Source of the DNA: Hyphomicrobiales bacterium
GTDB taxonomy: Bacteria; Pseudomonadota; Alphaproteobacteria; Rhizobiales; Beijerinckiaceae
Direction: 5' to 3'
NCBI GenBank assembly: GCA_947374125.1
Contig: CANCAR010000021.1
Coordinates: 1-20,892 of the forward strand
Length of the DNA: 20,892 bases
This document shows, in pieces, positions 1-6,971 of the stretch. The first letter of the stretch is position 1. Each line of letters opens with the position of its first letter. The position numbers and the translations under genes were made by a program. The notes below the pieces were generated by a model. That model did not search any database, was not told the DNA's origin, and saw only the letters and a list, made by a program, of their open reading frames with translations.

Positions 1-40
1 TGACAGATTCGGTTTCTGTCTCAAGTAGGGAGCAGGCTCG

Positions 41-610
41 TTGACGATCCACGTCACTCCGCCCGTTTCGCCGGAGGCTTGTCCGGCGCTGGTTCTCAAT
101 GCCGATTTCCGGCCGTTGAGCTATTACCCCTTGTCGCTGTGGAACTGGCAGGACACGATCAAGGCGGTGTTTCTTGATCGGGTAAACATTGTTTCCTTTT
201 ACGACAAGACGATCCGCAGCCCGAGTTCGGAAATTCGTCTGCCTTCTGTCGTATCGCTAAAATCTTATATTCCACCGTCAAGGCATCCGGCTTTCACGCG
301 GTTCAACGTGTTTTTGCGCGATAAATTCTCCTGCCAATATTGCGGCCAACGCGATGAGTTGACGTTTGACCACGTCATTCCGCGTTCCAAGGGCGGGCAA
401 ACGACCTGGGAGAACGTGGTTGCGGCCTGTTCACCCTGCAATCTATCGAAGGGCGATAAATTGCCCCGCGCCGTCAACATGTTCCCGCTGCAAAAGCCCT
501 ATGCGCCGACCGTGTTTGACCTGCATCAGAATGGCCGGTTGTTCCCGCCGAACCATTTGCACGAAAGCTGGTTGGATTATTTGTATTGGGATACGGAGTT
601 GGAGCCTTGA
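41..610 (+). CDS. HNH endonuclease family protein
   Basis: This is a 189-residue HNH nuclease of the single-domain type common in Alphaproteobacteria. Two zinc-binding CxxC pairs are visible, C98/C101 and C130/C133. They bracket the nuclease core: D110-H111 (TFDHVIP), the SKGG turn, and WENVVAAC, with N125 and then N134. The metal-binding H and the two structural Cys pairs are therefore intact. The first 90 residues are the conserved N-terminal region of this family (LNADFRPLSYYPLSLW). The start is TTG: an in-frame stop (TAG, 26-28) lies just upstream, no ATG exists before the conserved N-terminus, and an AGGGAG ribosome site sits about 9 bases before it. The length is normal for the family. 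The cellular role is not established; it is a single-copy-looking chromosomal gene with no methylase or phage genes nearby, so a restriction role is not supported. Confidence 0.9.
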   Translation: MTIHVTPPVSPEACPALVLNADFRPLSYYPLSLWNWQDTIKAVFLDRVNIVSFYDKTIRSPSSEIRLPSVVSLKSYIPPSRHPAFTRFNVFLRDKFSCQYCGQRDELTFDHVIPRSKGGQTTWENVVAACSPCNLSKGDKLPRAVNMFPLQKPYAPTVFDLHQNGRLFPPNHLHESWLDYLYWDTELEP

Positions 611-612
611 TA

Positions 613-797
613 GGGGCATTGGGCATTCGGCAGTAGTGGATCGGATTGCCCTCATCCTGAGCCACATTGCGAAGCAATGTGAGTCGAAGGGCGTTTGATA
701 AGATAAATGCCGTGGTTCGACACGCTGCTCCGCAGCGGCTCACCATGAGGCTTAATGGTCCTGTAAACCTACTGCCTATTGCCTACTGCCCCATTGC
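613..797. repeat. Heptamer repeats flanking a palindromic element
   Basis: At 769-797 a 7-base unit CTAYTGC is tandemly repeated (CTACTGC, CTATTGC, CTACTGC, then a variant CCCATTGC). An inverted, less regular version (GGGCATTCGGCAGTAG) lies at 621-636. The two therefore face each other across the palindromic element at 649-750. On the minus strand the right-hand copy encodes the last residues of DsbB, and its first unit supplies the TAG stop. The repeat units are seen directly; that they belong to one composite mobile or expanding element is inference. Confidence 0.6.
649..750. repeat. Paired palindromic intergenic element A (REP/BIME-like)
   Basis: Two half-sites face each other: 649-693 and the reverse complement of 711-750. 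Both read CCTCAT-NNT-GAGCC-hairpin-GTCGA-ANN. The internal hairpins differ in stem sequence but both pair: ACATTGC/GCAATGT (664-670 with 674-680) and CGCTGC/GCAGCG (723-728 with 732-737). An outer triplet also covaries, CCT/AGG in the left half against GGT/ACC in the right. The loops are GCGAAGC (669-675) and, on the opposite strand, GCGGAGC (727-733). The element sits between the convergent ends of the HNH gene and dsbB, so it may also end transcription. It resembles the dispersed palindromic repeats common in alphaproteobacterial intergenic DNA; copy number in this genome is unknown. Confidence 0.75.
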
Positions 798-1272
798 CTG
801 CAACCCCCGCCAACCCCAACGATATCACCGCATTCCAACTGGCGAGCGAAAAGCCAAAAATCCGCATCGCCACTTCGTCGCAGCGGATGATTTTGACGGT
901 TTGCAATTGCTTCAGAAAATCTTGAATGGCGACAGGTTTATCGAGCGGTCCCGTGCAATCCGTAGGGCCGGTGAAAATGCCAAATTCAACGCCAGAATGG
1001 TAAGCGGCAATCACCGTTCCGACCAATAACACCACTGCCAGTAAAGCAAGAGCCGAGCGGCCTAGCCATTTTGGGCGCGAGGGCAGGTTCGTCCAAACGG
1101 CCACAACGCCTACCGCGATCCCGACATAATGCGGAATACGGCCAATCAGGCAAAGATGGCAGGGTTTTACGCCGAGCACCAATTCGATGAACCAAGCGCC
1201 GCCAATCGTGGCAAGCGAGCCAAACAAAACCAGAAGGGCTGCATTAAGCGGCGTTGCGAGGCGAGCAAACAT
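769..1272 (-). CDS. dsbB: Disulfide bond formation protein B (DsbB family)
   Basis: Inner-membrane quinone reductase that reoxidises a periplasmic DsbA-type thiol oxidase. With the ATG at 1272 the protein has 167 residues. The first redox pair is C38/C41 in KPCHLC, and the second is C106 (PTDCTG) and C131 (RCDE). Hydrophobic segments occur near residues 10-33, 45-62 and 75-92, with a last one near 140-157, giving the four-helix DsbB layout. A TTG at 1287 would add five residues, but GAGGA lies exactly 8 bases before the ATG, so the ATG is preferred. The gene follows the YqaA/DedA-type gene with 11 bases between stop and start, so the two are probably co-transcribed. The final ~10 residues (GNGAVGNRQ) and the TAG stop are encoded by a tandem 7-base repeat, so the C-terminus is probably not ancestral. 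Confidence 0.88.
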   Translation of the reverse strand: MFARLATPLNAALLVLFGSLATIGGAWFIELVLGVKPCHLCLIGRIPHYVGIAVGVVAVWTNLPSRPKWLGRSALALLAVVLLVGTVIAAYHSGVEFGIFTGPTDCTGPLDKPVAIQDFLKQLQTVKIIRCDEVAMRIFGFSLASWNAVISLGLAGVAGNGAVGNRQ

Positions 1273-1283
1273 TGGAGATATCC

Positions 1284-1865
1284 TCAAGCTAATTTGGCAG
1301 CAATGACAATACCGAGCACCAAGAACGCAACAATACCAAACACCACCAGTCCGAGACGATTTTCAATGAAATTCCGCATCGGATCGCCAAATTTGTTGAG
1401 TAATCCGGCCAGCAGAAAGAAGCGGGCACCCCGGGTTATAAAGGAAAGCAACACAAAAAGCGGGAAATTATAATCCAGTGCGCCTGAAACAATGGTGACG
1501 AGTTTAAACGGGATCGGGGTGAGTCCTTTCAAAAGGATCAGCATCGCGCCCCATTTGGCGTAAGACTCCTTGATCGTCTCGACCTTGCCGCCAAGATTAT
1601 AGAGGTTGAGGATCCACATCCCGACCGAATCGAATAGAAGATGCCCGATCGCATAGCCTAAAATGCCACCCATGACCGATCCGACGGTACAGATAAAAGC
1701 ATAACGCCAAGCCCGCTCAGGCCGCGCCAAAGCCATAGGCGCTAGCATCACATCGGGAGGTACAATAAAAAACGCACTTTCCGAAAATGCCACAGCCGCC
1801 AGCGCCCAAGGCGCGCTTGGTCGGGCGGATAGCGCGACAATCCAGTCATAGAGTTTGCGAAGCAT
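1284..1865 (-). CDS. YqaA/DedA (VTT-domain) family membrane protein
   Basis: A 193-residue polytopic inner-membrane protein of the SNARE-associated/VTT (DedA-like) superfamily, YqaA branch. Recognisable features are the re-entrant loop FSESAFFIVPPDVMLAP (residues ~28-44), a glycine-rich helix GSVMGGILGYAIG, the second loop GLTPIPFKLVTIVSGA (~114-129) with its conserved proline pair, and an arginine-containing segment TRGARFF. DedA-superfamily members are linked to lipid-carrier or phospholipid scrambling and to proton-motive-force homeostasis; the substrate here is not known. The ATG at 1865 has only a weak upstream purine run (ACGAGAA). The TGA stop overlaps a potential TTG of the next gene, and dsbB begins 11 bases later, so the two genes form a unit. 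Palindromic element B lies directly upstream. Confidence 0.82.
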   Translation of the reverse strand: MLRKLYDWIVALSARPSAPWALAAVAFSESAFFIVPPDVMLAPMALARPERAWRYAFICTVGSVMGGILGYAIGHLLFDSVGMWILNLYNLGGKVETIKESYAKWGAMLILLKGLTPIPFKLVTIVSGALDYNFPLFVLLSFITRGARFFLLAGLLNKFGDPMRNFIENRLGLVVFGIVAFLVLGIVIAAKLA

Positions 1866-1893
1866 GTATTTCTCGTCAATATCAAATTCATTT

Positions 1894-2062
1894 CCTTCTC
1901 CTTAAAGGAGAAGGTGATCGCGGAGCGATCGGATGAGGTTCTAGAGCTAACATAATTTGCTCAATGCCTAAGAGATATTTGGTGGGATAAACGGAGCTTT
2001 AATCTAAGGCATTAGAGCCTCACCCGTCTGCTCCGCAGACGCCCTCTCCTTCAAGGAGGGGG
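1894..2062. repeat. Paired palindromic intergenic element B with two hairpins per half
   Basis: Two 45-base half-sites, 1894-1938 and the reverse complement of 2018-2062, match over their whole length apart from substitutions. Each half holds two hairpins. The first is a CTCCTT-type stem: a perfect 10-bp arm pair around a single A at 1894-1914, and the same with C at the centre and one mismatch at 2042-2062. The second is a stem on a GCGGAGC loop: GATCGC/GCGATC at 1916-1930 and CGTCTGC/GCAGACG at 2025-2041. The second stems differ between halves by compensating changes. Both halves end in TGAGG facing inwards. The 79-base centre has a further imperfect inverted repeat (1960-1973 with 2003-2017). 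The element fills the gap between vapC and the YqaA-type gene. Confidence 0.8.
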
Positions 2063-2083
2063 ATTTTCATTTAATTTTGTTGA

Positions 2084-2503
2084 TTAACCTTTCCACGGAT
2101 CAACAACGCTCACACCCATAGGCAAAAAATCTGTAACATTGCGCGTTACAATAACCATCCGATGAACGAGAGCGGAAGCCGCAATGAAAGCATCCCGCTC
2201 CGGACGTGGATCAGGAACATGCAGCGCGGCCGAGCGTAAGGCGATAGCCGAATCGACCGGAATCGTCCGATCCGAGAATTCCGGCAGGATATGATGATCC
2301 ATCCACTGCCTTAAAAGCTTGCCTTGAACCGCATCGCGTCGGACAATCCGCAAAATGCCTAATTCGATCTCCATCAGTGTAATGGCTGAAACATAAAGAT
2401 TTTCAGCATTTTGTTGCGAAAGCCAAGAGACAACATTTTGATCCGCCTTGCCGCTTCTCGCTTTACGAATTTCTGAAATCACATTTGTATCGAGGATGAA
2501 CAT
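2084..2503 (-). CDS. vapC: PIN-domain ribonuclease toxin, VapC/FitB type
   Basis: A 139-residue PIN-domain toxin covering the whole fold. The acidic metal-binding residues are all present: D5 (ILDTNV), E45 (LMEIELG), D104 (ERDAFIAA) and D125 (RNVTDF). The motif LDTNVISEIRK at the N-terminus and the ending VxVVDPW are typical of the FitB-like branch. VapC toxins act in the cytoplasm, often as site-specific endoribonucleases on tRNA or rRNA; the target here cannot be read from sequence. Its ATG overlaps the antitoxin stop by one base (TGATG), which implies translational coupling. The cassette lies between element B and the end of the TIGR02302 gene. Nothing suggests inactivation. Confidence 0.9.
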   Translation of the reverse strand: MFILDTNVISEIRKARSGKADQNVVSWLSQQNAENLYVSAITLMEIELGILRIVRRDAVQGKLLRQWMDHHILPEFSDRTIPVDSAIALRSAALHVPDPRPERDAFIAASALVHRMVIVTRNVTDFLPMGVSVVDPWKG

Positions 2504-2757
2504 CAGCTTAAATCAGCCAAACGGGGCAATTGGCGCGATGGGGTAAGGTCAAAATCGATATCATCGAGGCCCGCCATCGCAAGTGCGTCGACAATATTTC
2601 TCTTTTTTCCAATCATCGCTTGATAGTCCTTGAAGCTTAAAAGCACTTGGACGGGCTCGCCGCGGTTTGTGATAAATACAGGCCCCTTTTGCGATGCTTT
2701 TTGGGCCAAATTGGCGTTTTGCTGAAAGTCGCGGCTGGATAATGTCGTAATGGTCAT
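2503..2757 (-). CDS. Phd/YefM-type antitoxin of the VapC pair
   Basis: An 84-residue antitoxin starting at the ATG at 2757. The N-terminal half has the Phd/YefM DNA-binding pattern: SSRDFQQNANLAQKASQKGPVFITNRGEPVQVLLSFKDY in two parts around the GPVFITNRGEP turn. The C-terminal part (DIDFDLTPSRQLPRLADL) is the acidic and proline-containing tail expected to wrap around the toxin. A longer TTG start at 2769 would add four residues, but GGAG sits 6 bases before the ATG, which favours the shorter form. In this family the antitoxin represses its own operon and releases it when degraded. A palindrome over the candidate promoter upstream fits this. The antitoxin-first order is standard. Confidence 0.88.
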   Translation of the reverse strand: MTITTLSSRDFQQNANLAQKASQKGPVFITNRGEPVQVLLSFKDYQAMIGKKRNIVDALAMAGLDDIDFDLTPSRQLPRLADLS

Positions 2758-2770
2758 GATGGGCTCCAAC

Positions 2771-2799
2771 AGTTTAGATTTGTTGGTACATTAGAACAA
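2771..2799 (-). promoter_or_regulatory. Candidate promoter and operator of the vapC toxin-antitoxin operon
   Basis: On the minus strand TTGTTC (2794-2799) and TAAACT (2771-2776) are separated by 17 bases and would start a very short leader carrying the GGAG site. A 20-base imperfect palindrome with TTGTT/AACAA outer arms (2780-2799) covers the -35 box and most of the spacer, as expected for an autorepressor site. This is inferred from pattern only. Confidence 0.35.
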
Positions 2800-2849
2800 T
2801 GCCGATTTTTTTGCAAATAAATGAACCAGTGGCGCTGAACTAACCTAGC

Positions 2850-5354
2850 CTAATTCCGTTCAAGCAACCGCCGCAAATAATTACGTTCGTCCAACGCACG
2901 GTCTGGTTCGCCGAGACGTTTTCGCAATTCTTCAACAACCTCACGGCTACGCTTTTCAAGACTCCCGCCTTTGCCACCTTGTTGTAAAGCGGCCTCGCCG
3001 GAATCGCGTCGGCGCGTTGAGCGACCCAAGGGGTCAGTATCGTTGGACGAGCCGTTAGCCTGTCCAGACTCGGGCTGTCCCGCCGGGTTCCTCGCTTGGC
3101 CTTTGCCTTGAGAGTTGCCGTCAAGCGATTTGGCGAGGGCTTGTGCCCCTTTTCGCAAGGCTTCAATCGCCTGTCCCTGTGCGCCAAGGGCATCCTGCGT
3201 GTCGCCTTCGCCCAATGCGCCTTCGGCATTCTTCATGGCCTCACCAGCTTCGCCAAGCCCCTGTGCGTCTTGGTCTTGCCCACCAAGCTCCTTCAAGCGC
3301 TTGCGCATGGCTTCAAGACGATCCTTCAGCTGGCCCTGACGGTCGGCTAACGCCTTGCCGTCCTGCGGCGATCCGGCTTCGGCCTCTCCTTTGCCCTGCT
3401 GAAACGTATCATCGCGCAAAGCGCGCTGGTCCCGCATCATGGTATCGAGTTCATCAAGCGCATCGTTCAACTCACGCGTCGAAGGGTCGGCAAGTTGGGG
3501 ATTGGCCATCTGCAATTGATCAATAATCGCATTGAGGGCTTCCAACATCCGGTTGGCATCTTCTGTGGCACCCCGTTTTGCAAGATCATTCATTCGGTCA
3601 ATCATCGCCTGAAGATCTTCTGGACGGATCAGTTTACCCGGGCTTTTTTGGTTCTGGCCCGTCTGCTCCCGGTTACCCCGTGCTTTGGCAGCCAGTGATT
3701 TGAGATAGGCGTCCAGCGCGGTCTTAAGCTTGTCGGTCATTGCCTTGATCTCATCGGGTGACGCGCCGTTTTCGAGTGCTTTTTTGAGGCCGTCGCGGGC
3801 CGCATCTAATGCCCTTTTCTCATCGCCCTGTTCATGGTCCTCAATGGCCAGTGCCAACCGCCACATTAAATCCGCGCTTTCGAGCAGGTCGCTATCCGTC
3901 CGTGCTCTGCTGAGATGCTTGTCAATATCGCGTAAGCCGAGATAAGCCCCAGCGTCGGGTAAAAAAAGTTCGGGTGCAATCAGTAAAGCCCTCAACCCGT
4001 TGCTCACGTGCTGTCGCTGATCGGGGTCCAAAACCAATAGCCGCCTTTGCTCGACGAGAGCACGGGCGAGGGGGTTGACGAATAGGCGCTGGGGTAGGCG
4101 CACGGACAGGGGCGCGGTCACCGCCTCCTGACCCGCCGCATCACGAACCGCCAGCGACAGATCAACGGTTGATCCCGACCAAGGACTCTCCGACGGTTCA
4201 ATTTTCGTTGTCGCATCGCCTTCACGGGGATCGGCGGGTAAAGCTAGGGGTATGGCAGGCGGGGCAACAAGCGGCGGCCGGTGCCCCAAAAGGGCCCGCG
4301 AACCCGCATGCGGGTCACTCACCCGTATGTCGCCAGCCACAAGCCCGTAATCATCGCCCGCTCGGTAGGAAAGTGTCACGCCTGTCCCCGATATCGCAGG
4401 GGTGTCATTCATCGCGATATGGGGCGCTTGGTCGATAATCGTTTCAAGCGTCAATTCAGGCAAGGCACGCCCTTCTGAACGCACCGAAAGCCGCGCCGTA
4501 TCGCGAACGATCCAACGCCATTCTTTACCAGCTACAGGCGAAGAAGGTGCCTGTTCCGCTTTCGCCGTGAGGCCGCCAGACGGATCAACCGCAATGCCGG
4601 TCGGATCGGACGCTCTAAGCACAAGCTCTGAACCGACAGGCACCGAAAAATGTCTGGTCTTCGCGTCGGCCCCTGTCTTCATGTCGACGATGATCGGGGG
4701 CGAGCCTGTATAGGAGGGCGGATCAATCCAAGCATCCAACCGCGTTGTGACACGATCCGCTCCCGATCCCTGCCAATCGAAAGCGCCATAAAGCCGGGCA
4801 TCACGCTCGGGCCCCGCGATAAAAAAGGCGGCGAAGGTGATCAGCGGAATCGAAAAGCGAAGCGCATAAGGGTCTTTTTTTACAAGATGGGGGCGCGGCA
4901 GCTTAACCCGAAGCCCCCCAACGCGTTCCGATGCGGCTTGTTGGTGTAAGCGCCAGAGCGTTTGCGTCAACGCATCGGTATTTACAGAAGCGAGCGTATC
5001 GAGCGCGGCGGTAGCAGGCCGATGCTGTGCGCCCGAATCCTGATCAAGCCGAGCAACACTGTCGCGAAAAGTGGTACGTCCTTCACGCAGCGCCATGAGC
5101 ACAGCAAGGACGGCGGCAAACGCGAACAAAAAGACGCCAATGATCCGCCCGCCATTGGGTAACACGGCAAAAACACCGAGCCAGGCGAGGGCGAGAAAGA
5201 GCGCACCTATGACAATGGCTGACACGACAAAGGGCCAAGCCCGTTCAAAGGCTAAAACAAGGCCTGCTTTGGCAAGCCGCAACGTTAAGGCATGGGGTGA
5301 CGGTTCGCGTTCAGGCGATGCGGCCTCTGGCAGCTCATCGGTCGGCTTTGCCAT
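2850..5354 (-). CDS. TIGR02302 family (DUF4175) membrane protein
   Basis: An 834-residue envelope protein of the alphaproteobacterial TIGR02302/DUF4175 family. Transmembrane helices are predicted near residues 41-64, 70-89 and 164-181. A family signature (KLPRPHLVKKDPYALR) precedes the third. After the membrane part comes a beta-rich region (about 200-430; WIDPPSYTGSPP, SYRAGDDYGLV), then a long charged helical region from about 440. The C-terminal third is rich in Q, G, E, K and D and likely coiled-coil or disordered, ending in a helical tail (EELRKRLGEPDRALDERNYLRRLLERN region). The molecular function of the family is not established. It is last in the argH - lptM-like - lysA run, 45 bases after lysA, the order seen in many Alphaproteobacteria. 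GAGGGG precedes the ATG by about 8 bases. A long reading frame on the opposite strand in the C-terminal part is a by-product of this composition. Confidence 0.88.
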   Translation of the reverse strand: MAKPTDELPEAASPEREPSPHALTLRLAKAGLVLAFERAWPFVVSAIVIGALFLALAWLGVFAVLPNGGRIIGVFLFAFAAVLAVLMALREGRTTFRDSVARLDQDSGAQHRPATAALDTLASVNTDALTQTLWRLHQQAASERVGGLRVKLPRPHLVKKDPYALRFSIPLITFAAFFIAGPERDARLYGAFDWQGSGADRVTTRLDAWIDPPSYTGSPPIIVDMKTGADAKTRHFSVPVGSELVLRASDPTGIAVDPSGGLTAKAEQAPSSPVAGKEWRWIVRDTARLSVRSEGRALPELTLETIIDQAPHIAMNDTPAISGTGVTLSYRAGDDYGLVAGDIRVSDPHAGSRALLGHRPPLVAPPAIPLALPADPREGDATTKIEPSESPWSGSTVDLSLAVRDAAGQEAVTAPLSVRLPQRLFVNPLARALVEQRRLLVLDPDQRQHVSNGLRALLIAPELFLPDAGAYLGLRDIDKHLSRARTDSDLLESADLMWRLALAIEDHEQGDEKRALDAARDGLKKALENGASPDEIKAMTDKLKTALDAYLKSLAAKARGNREQTGQNQKSPGKLIRPEDLQAMIDRMNDLAKRGATEDANRMLEALNAIIDQLQMANPQLADPSTRELNDALDELDTMMRDQRALRDDTFQQGKGEAEAGSPQDGKALADRQGQLKDRLEAMRKRLKELGGQDQDAQGLGEAGEAMKNAEGALGEGDTQDALGAQGQAIEALRKGAQALAKSLDGNSQGKGQARNPAGQPESGQANGSSNDTDPLGRSTRRRDSGEAALQQGGKGGSLEKRSREVVEELRKRLGEPDRALDERNYLRRLLERN

Positions 5355-5399
5355 CGCGGCGGCCCCTCTGCCCTTCTAAGTCGCAACAATGAGCGTAGA

Positions 5400-6665
5400 T
5401 TACAACCAGTTGGGCAATTGATCGAGTCCGATTAAGTCTTCATAGGTTTGGCGTGGGCGGATTAGGGCGAATTCATCCCCTTTGACCAGCACTTCAGGCA
5501 CCAAGCGCCGCGTGTTATAGGTGCCGGCCTGAACCGCGCCATAAGCTCCCGCTGATAGAATCGCCAGCAGATCGCCCGATTGCTGGATCGGCAAATCGCG
5601 ACCCAAGGCCATGTAATCGCCCGATTCGCAGACGGGGCCTACCACATCCGCAACGATCCGTTCTTGGTGGGTTGATGGCTCCTTGATCGGTTTGATATCG
5701 TGGAACGCTTCATACAGCGTAGGGCGAATAAGGTCATTCATCGCCGCGTCGACAATCATAAAGCTCTTGCCATCGCCGGATTTCATATAGACGATTTTGG
5801 TTACCAAAATACCGGCATTGGCCACCAGTAAGCGGCCGGGTTCGAGCACCAGCTTTGCGCCCAAATGGCCGAGACGTTTTTTGATGACCGCTGCATAAAG
5901 GTCCGGATGCGGCGGCGGCGAATTATCCGGCCGATATTGCACGCCAAGTCCACCGCCTAAATCGAGATGGTCGATCACATGGCCATCGGCGCGAAGCTCG
6001 GCTACAAAATCGGCGAGCAAAGCGAAGGCATCATCAAACGGCTGCAAATCGGTAATTTGGCTGCCAATATGCATATCGACGCCGGAAACATGGATTCCCG
6101 GCAGGCTTGCTGCTTCGCTGTAGACCTCGCGGGCGCGTGAAATTGGCACGCCAAATTTATTCTCACTCTTACCGGTCGAGATTTTGGCATGAGTCTTTGC
6201 ATCGACATCTGGGTTCACGCGCAGTGAGACCTTGGCGGTTAAGCTCTTGGCCGAGGCAATGGCAGAAATCCGATAAAGTTCTGGCTCGGACTCGACATTG
6301 AAGCAGTGGATCTGCTCATCAAGCCCATAGGCGATTTCACGGTCGGTTTTACCAACGCCGGAAAAGGTGATTTTAGAACCCGGCACGCCAGCGGCCCGCG
6401 CGCGATGTAACTCGCCTTCTGAAACCACATCCATACCGGCGCCAAGGCGGGCGAAGGTTTTGAGCACGGCCTGGTTAGAATTGGCCTTCATAGCATAACA
6501 CACCATGGCGTCTACATCGGCAAAGGCTCCGGAAAAGACGCGGTAGTTTTTTTCGAGTTCTGCGGTCGAGTAGCAATAAAACGGCGTTTCCACAGCAGCG
6601 GCAATCGAACGGAGATCGACATCTTCCGCGCTGAGAATACCGTCGCGATACGAAAAAGAAGACAT
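5400..6665 (-). CDS. lysA: Diaminopimelate decarboxylase
   Basis: A 421-residue PLP-dependent fold-type III decarboxylase that converts meso-diaminopimelate to L-lysine, the last step of lysine synthesis, in the cytoplasm. The PLP-binding lysine is K60 in YAMKAN. Other active-site motifs are H199 (DMHIGSQ), the phosphate-binding GGGLG at 237-241, EPGR at 275-278, and CESGD at 346-350, whose Cys and acidic residues come from the partner subunit in the dimer. AYGAVQAGTYN (374-384) is the conserved C-terminal substrate loop. The length is normal. The ATG at 6665 has a modest purine-rich site (AAGAG). The lipoprotein gene ends 19 bases upstream and the TIGR02302 gene starts 45 bases downstream, so it lies inside a four-gene run. 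No defect is seen. Confidence 0.97.
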   Translation of the reverse strand: MSSFSYRDGILSAEDVDLRSIAAAVETPFYCYSTAELEKNYRVFSGAFADVDAMVCYAMKANSNQAVLKTFARLGAGMDVVSEGELHRARAAGVPGSKITFSGVGKTDREIAYGLDEQIHCFNVESEPELYRISAIASAKSLTAKVSLRVNPDVDAKTHAKISTGKSENKFGVPISRAREVYSEAASLPGIHVSGVDMHIGSQITDLQPFDDAFALLADFVAELRADGHVIDHLDLGGGLGVQYRPDNSPPPHPDLYAAVIKKRLGHLGAKLVLEPGRLLVANAGILVTKIVYMKSGDGKSFMIVDAAMNDLIRPTLYEAFHDIKPIKEPSTHQERIVADVVGPVCESGDYMALGRDLPIQQSGDLLAILSAGAYGAVQAGTYNTRRLVPEVLVKGDEFALIRPRQTYEDLIGLDQLPNWL

Positions 6666-6684
6666 TTGAGGGACTCTTTAAGCG

Positions 6685-6915
6685 TCAGAGAAGAAAATCA
6701 AGGAAGAAGGGCTTCTTTGGTACTTCTTGTTTCGGGCTTGACGGCGCCGTTTGTTTAGGGATCGGCGTCATCGGCGCAGCGGTATCTGTGCTTGATGTCG
6801 CGGCATCAGGTACCTTGGCAGAGGGGAGTTCAAGGGGACCCTTGCGGCCGCACCCTGCGATAGCAAGCGCCACGATAAGCACGATGGCAGTGATGGGTCG
6901 AGATATCGGGCGCAA
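6685..6915 (-). CDS. Small LptM/YifL-like lipoprotein
   Basis: A 76-residue lipoprotein precursor. The signal sequence (residues 1-21, core ITAIVLIVALAIAG) ends in a lipobox with the lipidated cysteine at C22. This is followed by GRKGPL, the hallmark of LptM/YifL-type lipoproteins, which in enterobacteria help mature the LptD translocon. The middle is proline-, serine- and threonine-rich, and the end (KPFFLDFLL) matches the conserved tail of alphaproteobacterial versions. The start is TTG: an in-frame TAA lies one codon upstream, GAGGAG is 8 bases before it, and no other start keeps the signal peptide. It lies between argH and lysA, its usual place in Proteobacteria. An LptM role is inferred from the motif and location. 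Confidence 0.85.
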   Translation of the reverse strand: MRPISRPITAIVLIVALAIAGCGRKGPLELPSAKVPDAATSSTDTAAPMTPIPKQTAPSSPKQEVPKKPFFLDFLL

Positions 6916-6971
6916 GGCTTAGTCTCCTCGTGAAATGCGATCATAGCCGAAGTGCACGGATGAGCGAAAGC

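Noticed and set aside
41..610. HNH gene as part of a restriction-modification or defence system
   Set aside because: No methyltransferase, helicase or other defence gene is adjacent within the window, and the family is widespread on alphaproteobacterial chromosomes.
649..2062. Palindromic elements as CRISPR repeats
   Set aside because: There are no regularly spaced direct repeats, no spacers of constant length and no cas genes; the repeats are inverted pairs.
3096..3526. Long open frames on the plus strand opposite the C-terminal part of the TIGR02302 gene
   Set aside because: They follow from the biased Q/G/E/K codons of the real gene on the other strand; they have no family features or ribosome sites.
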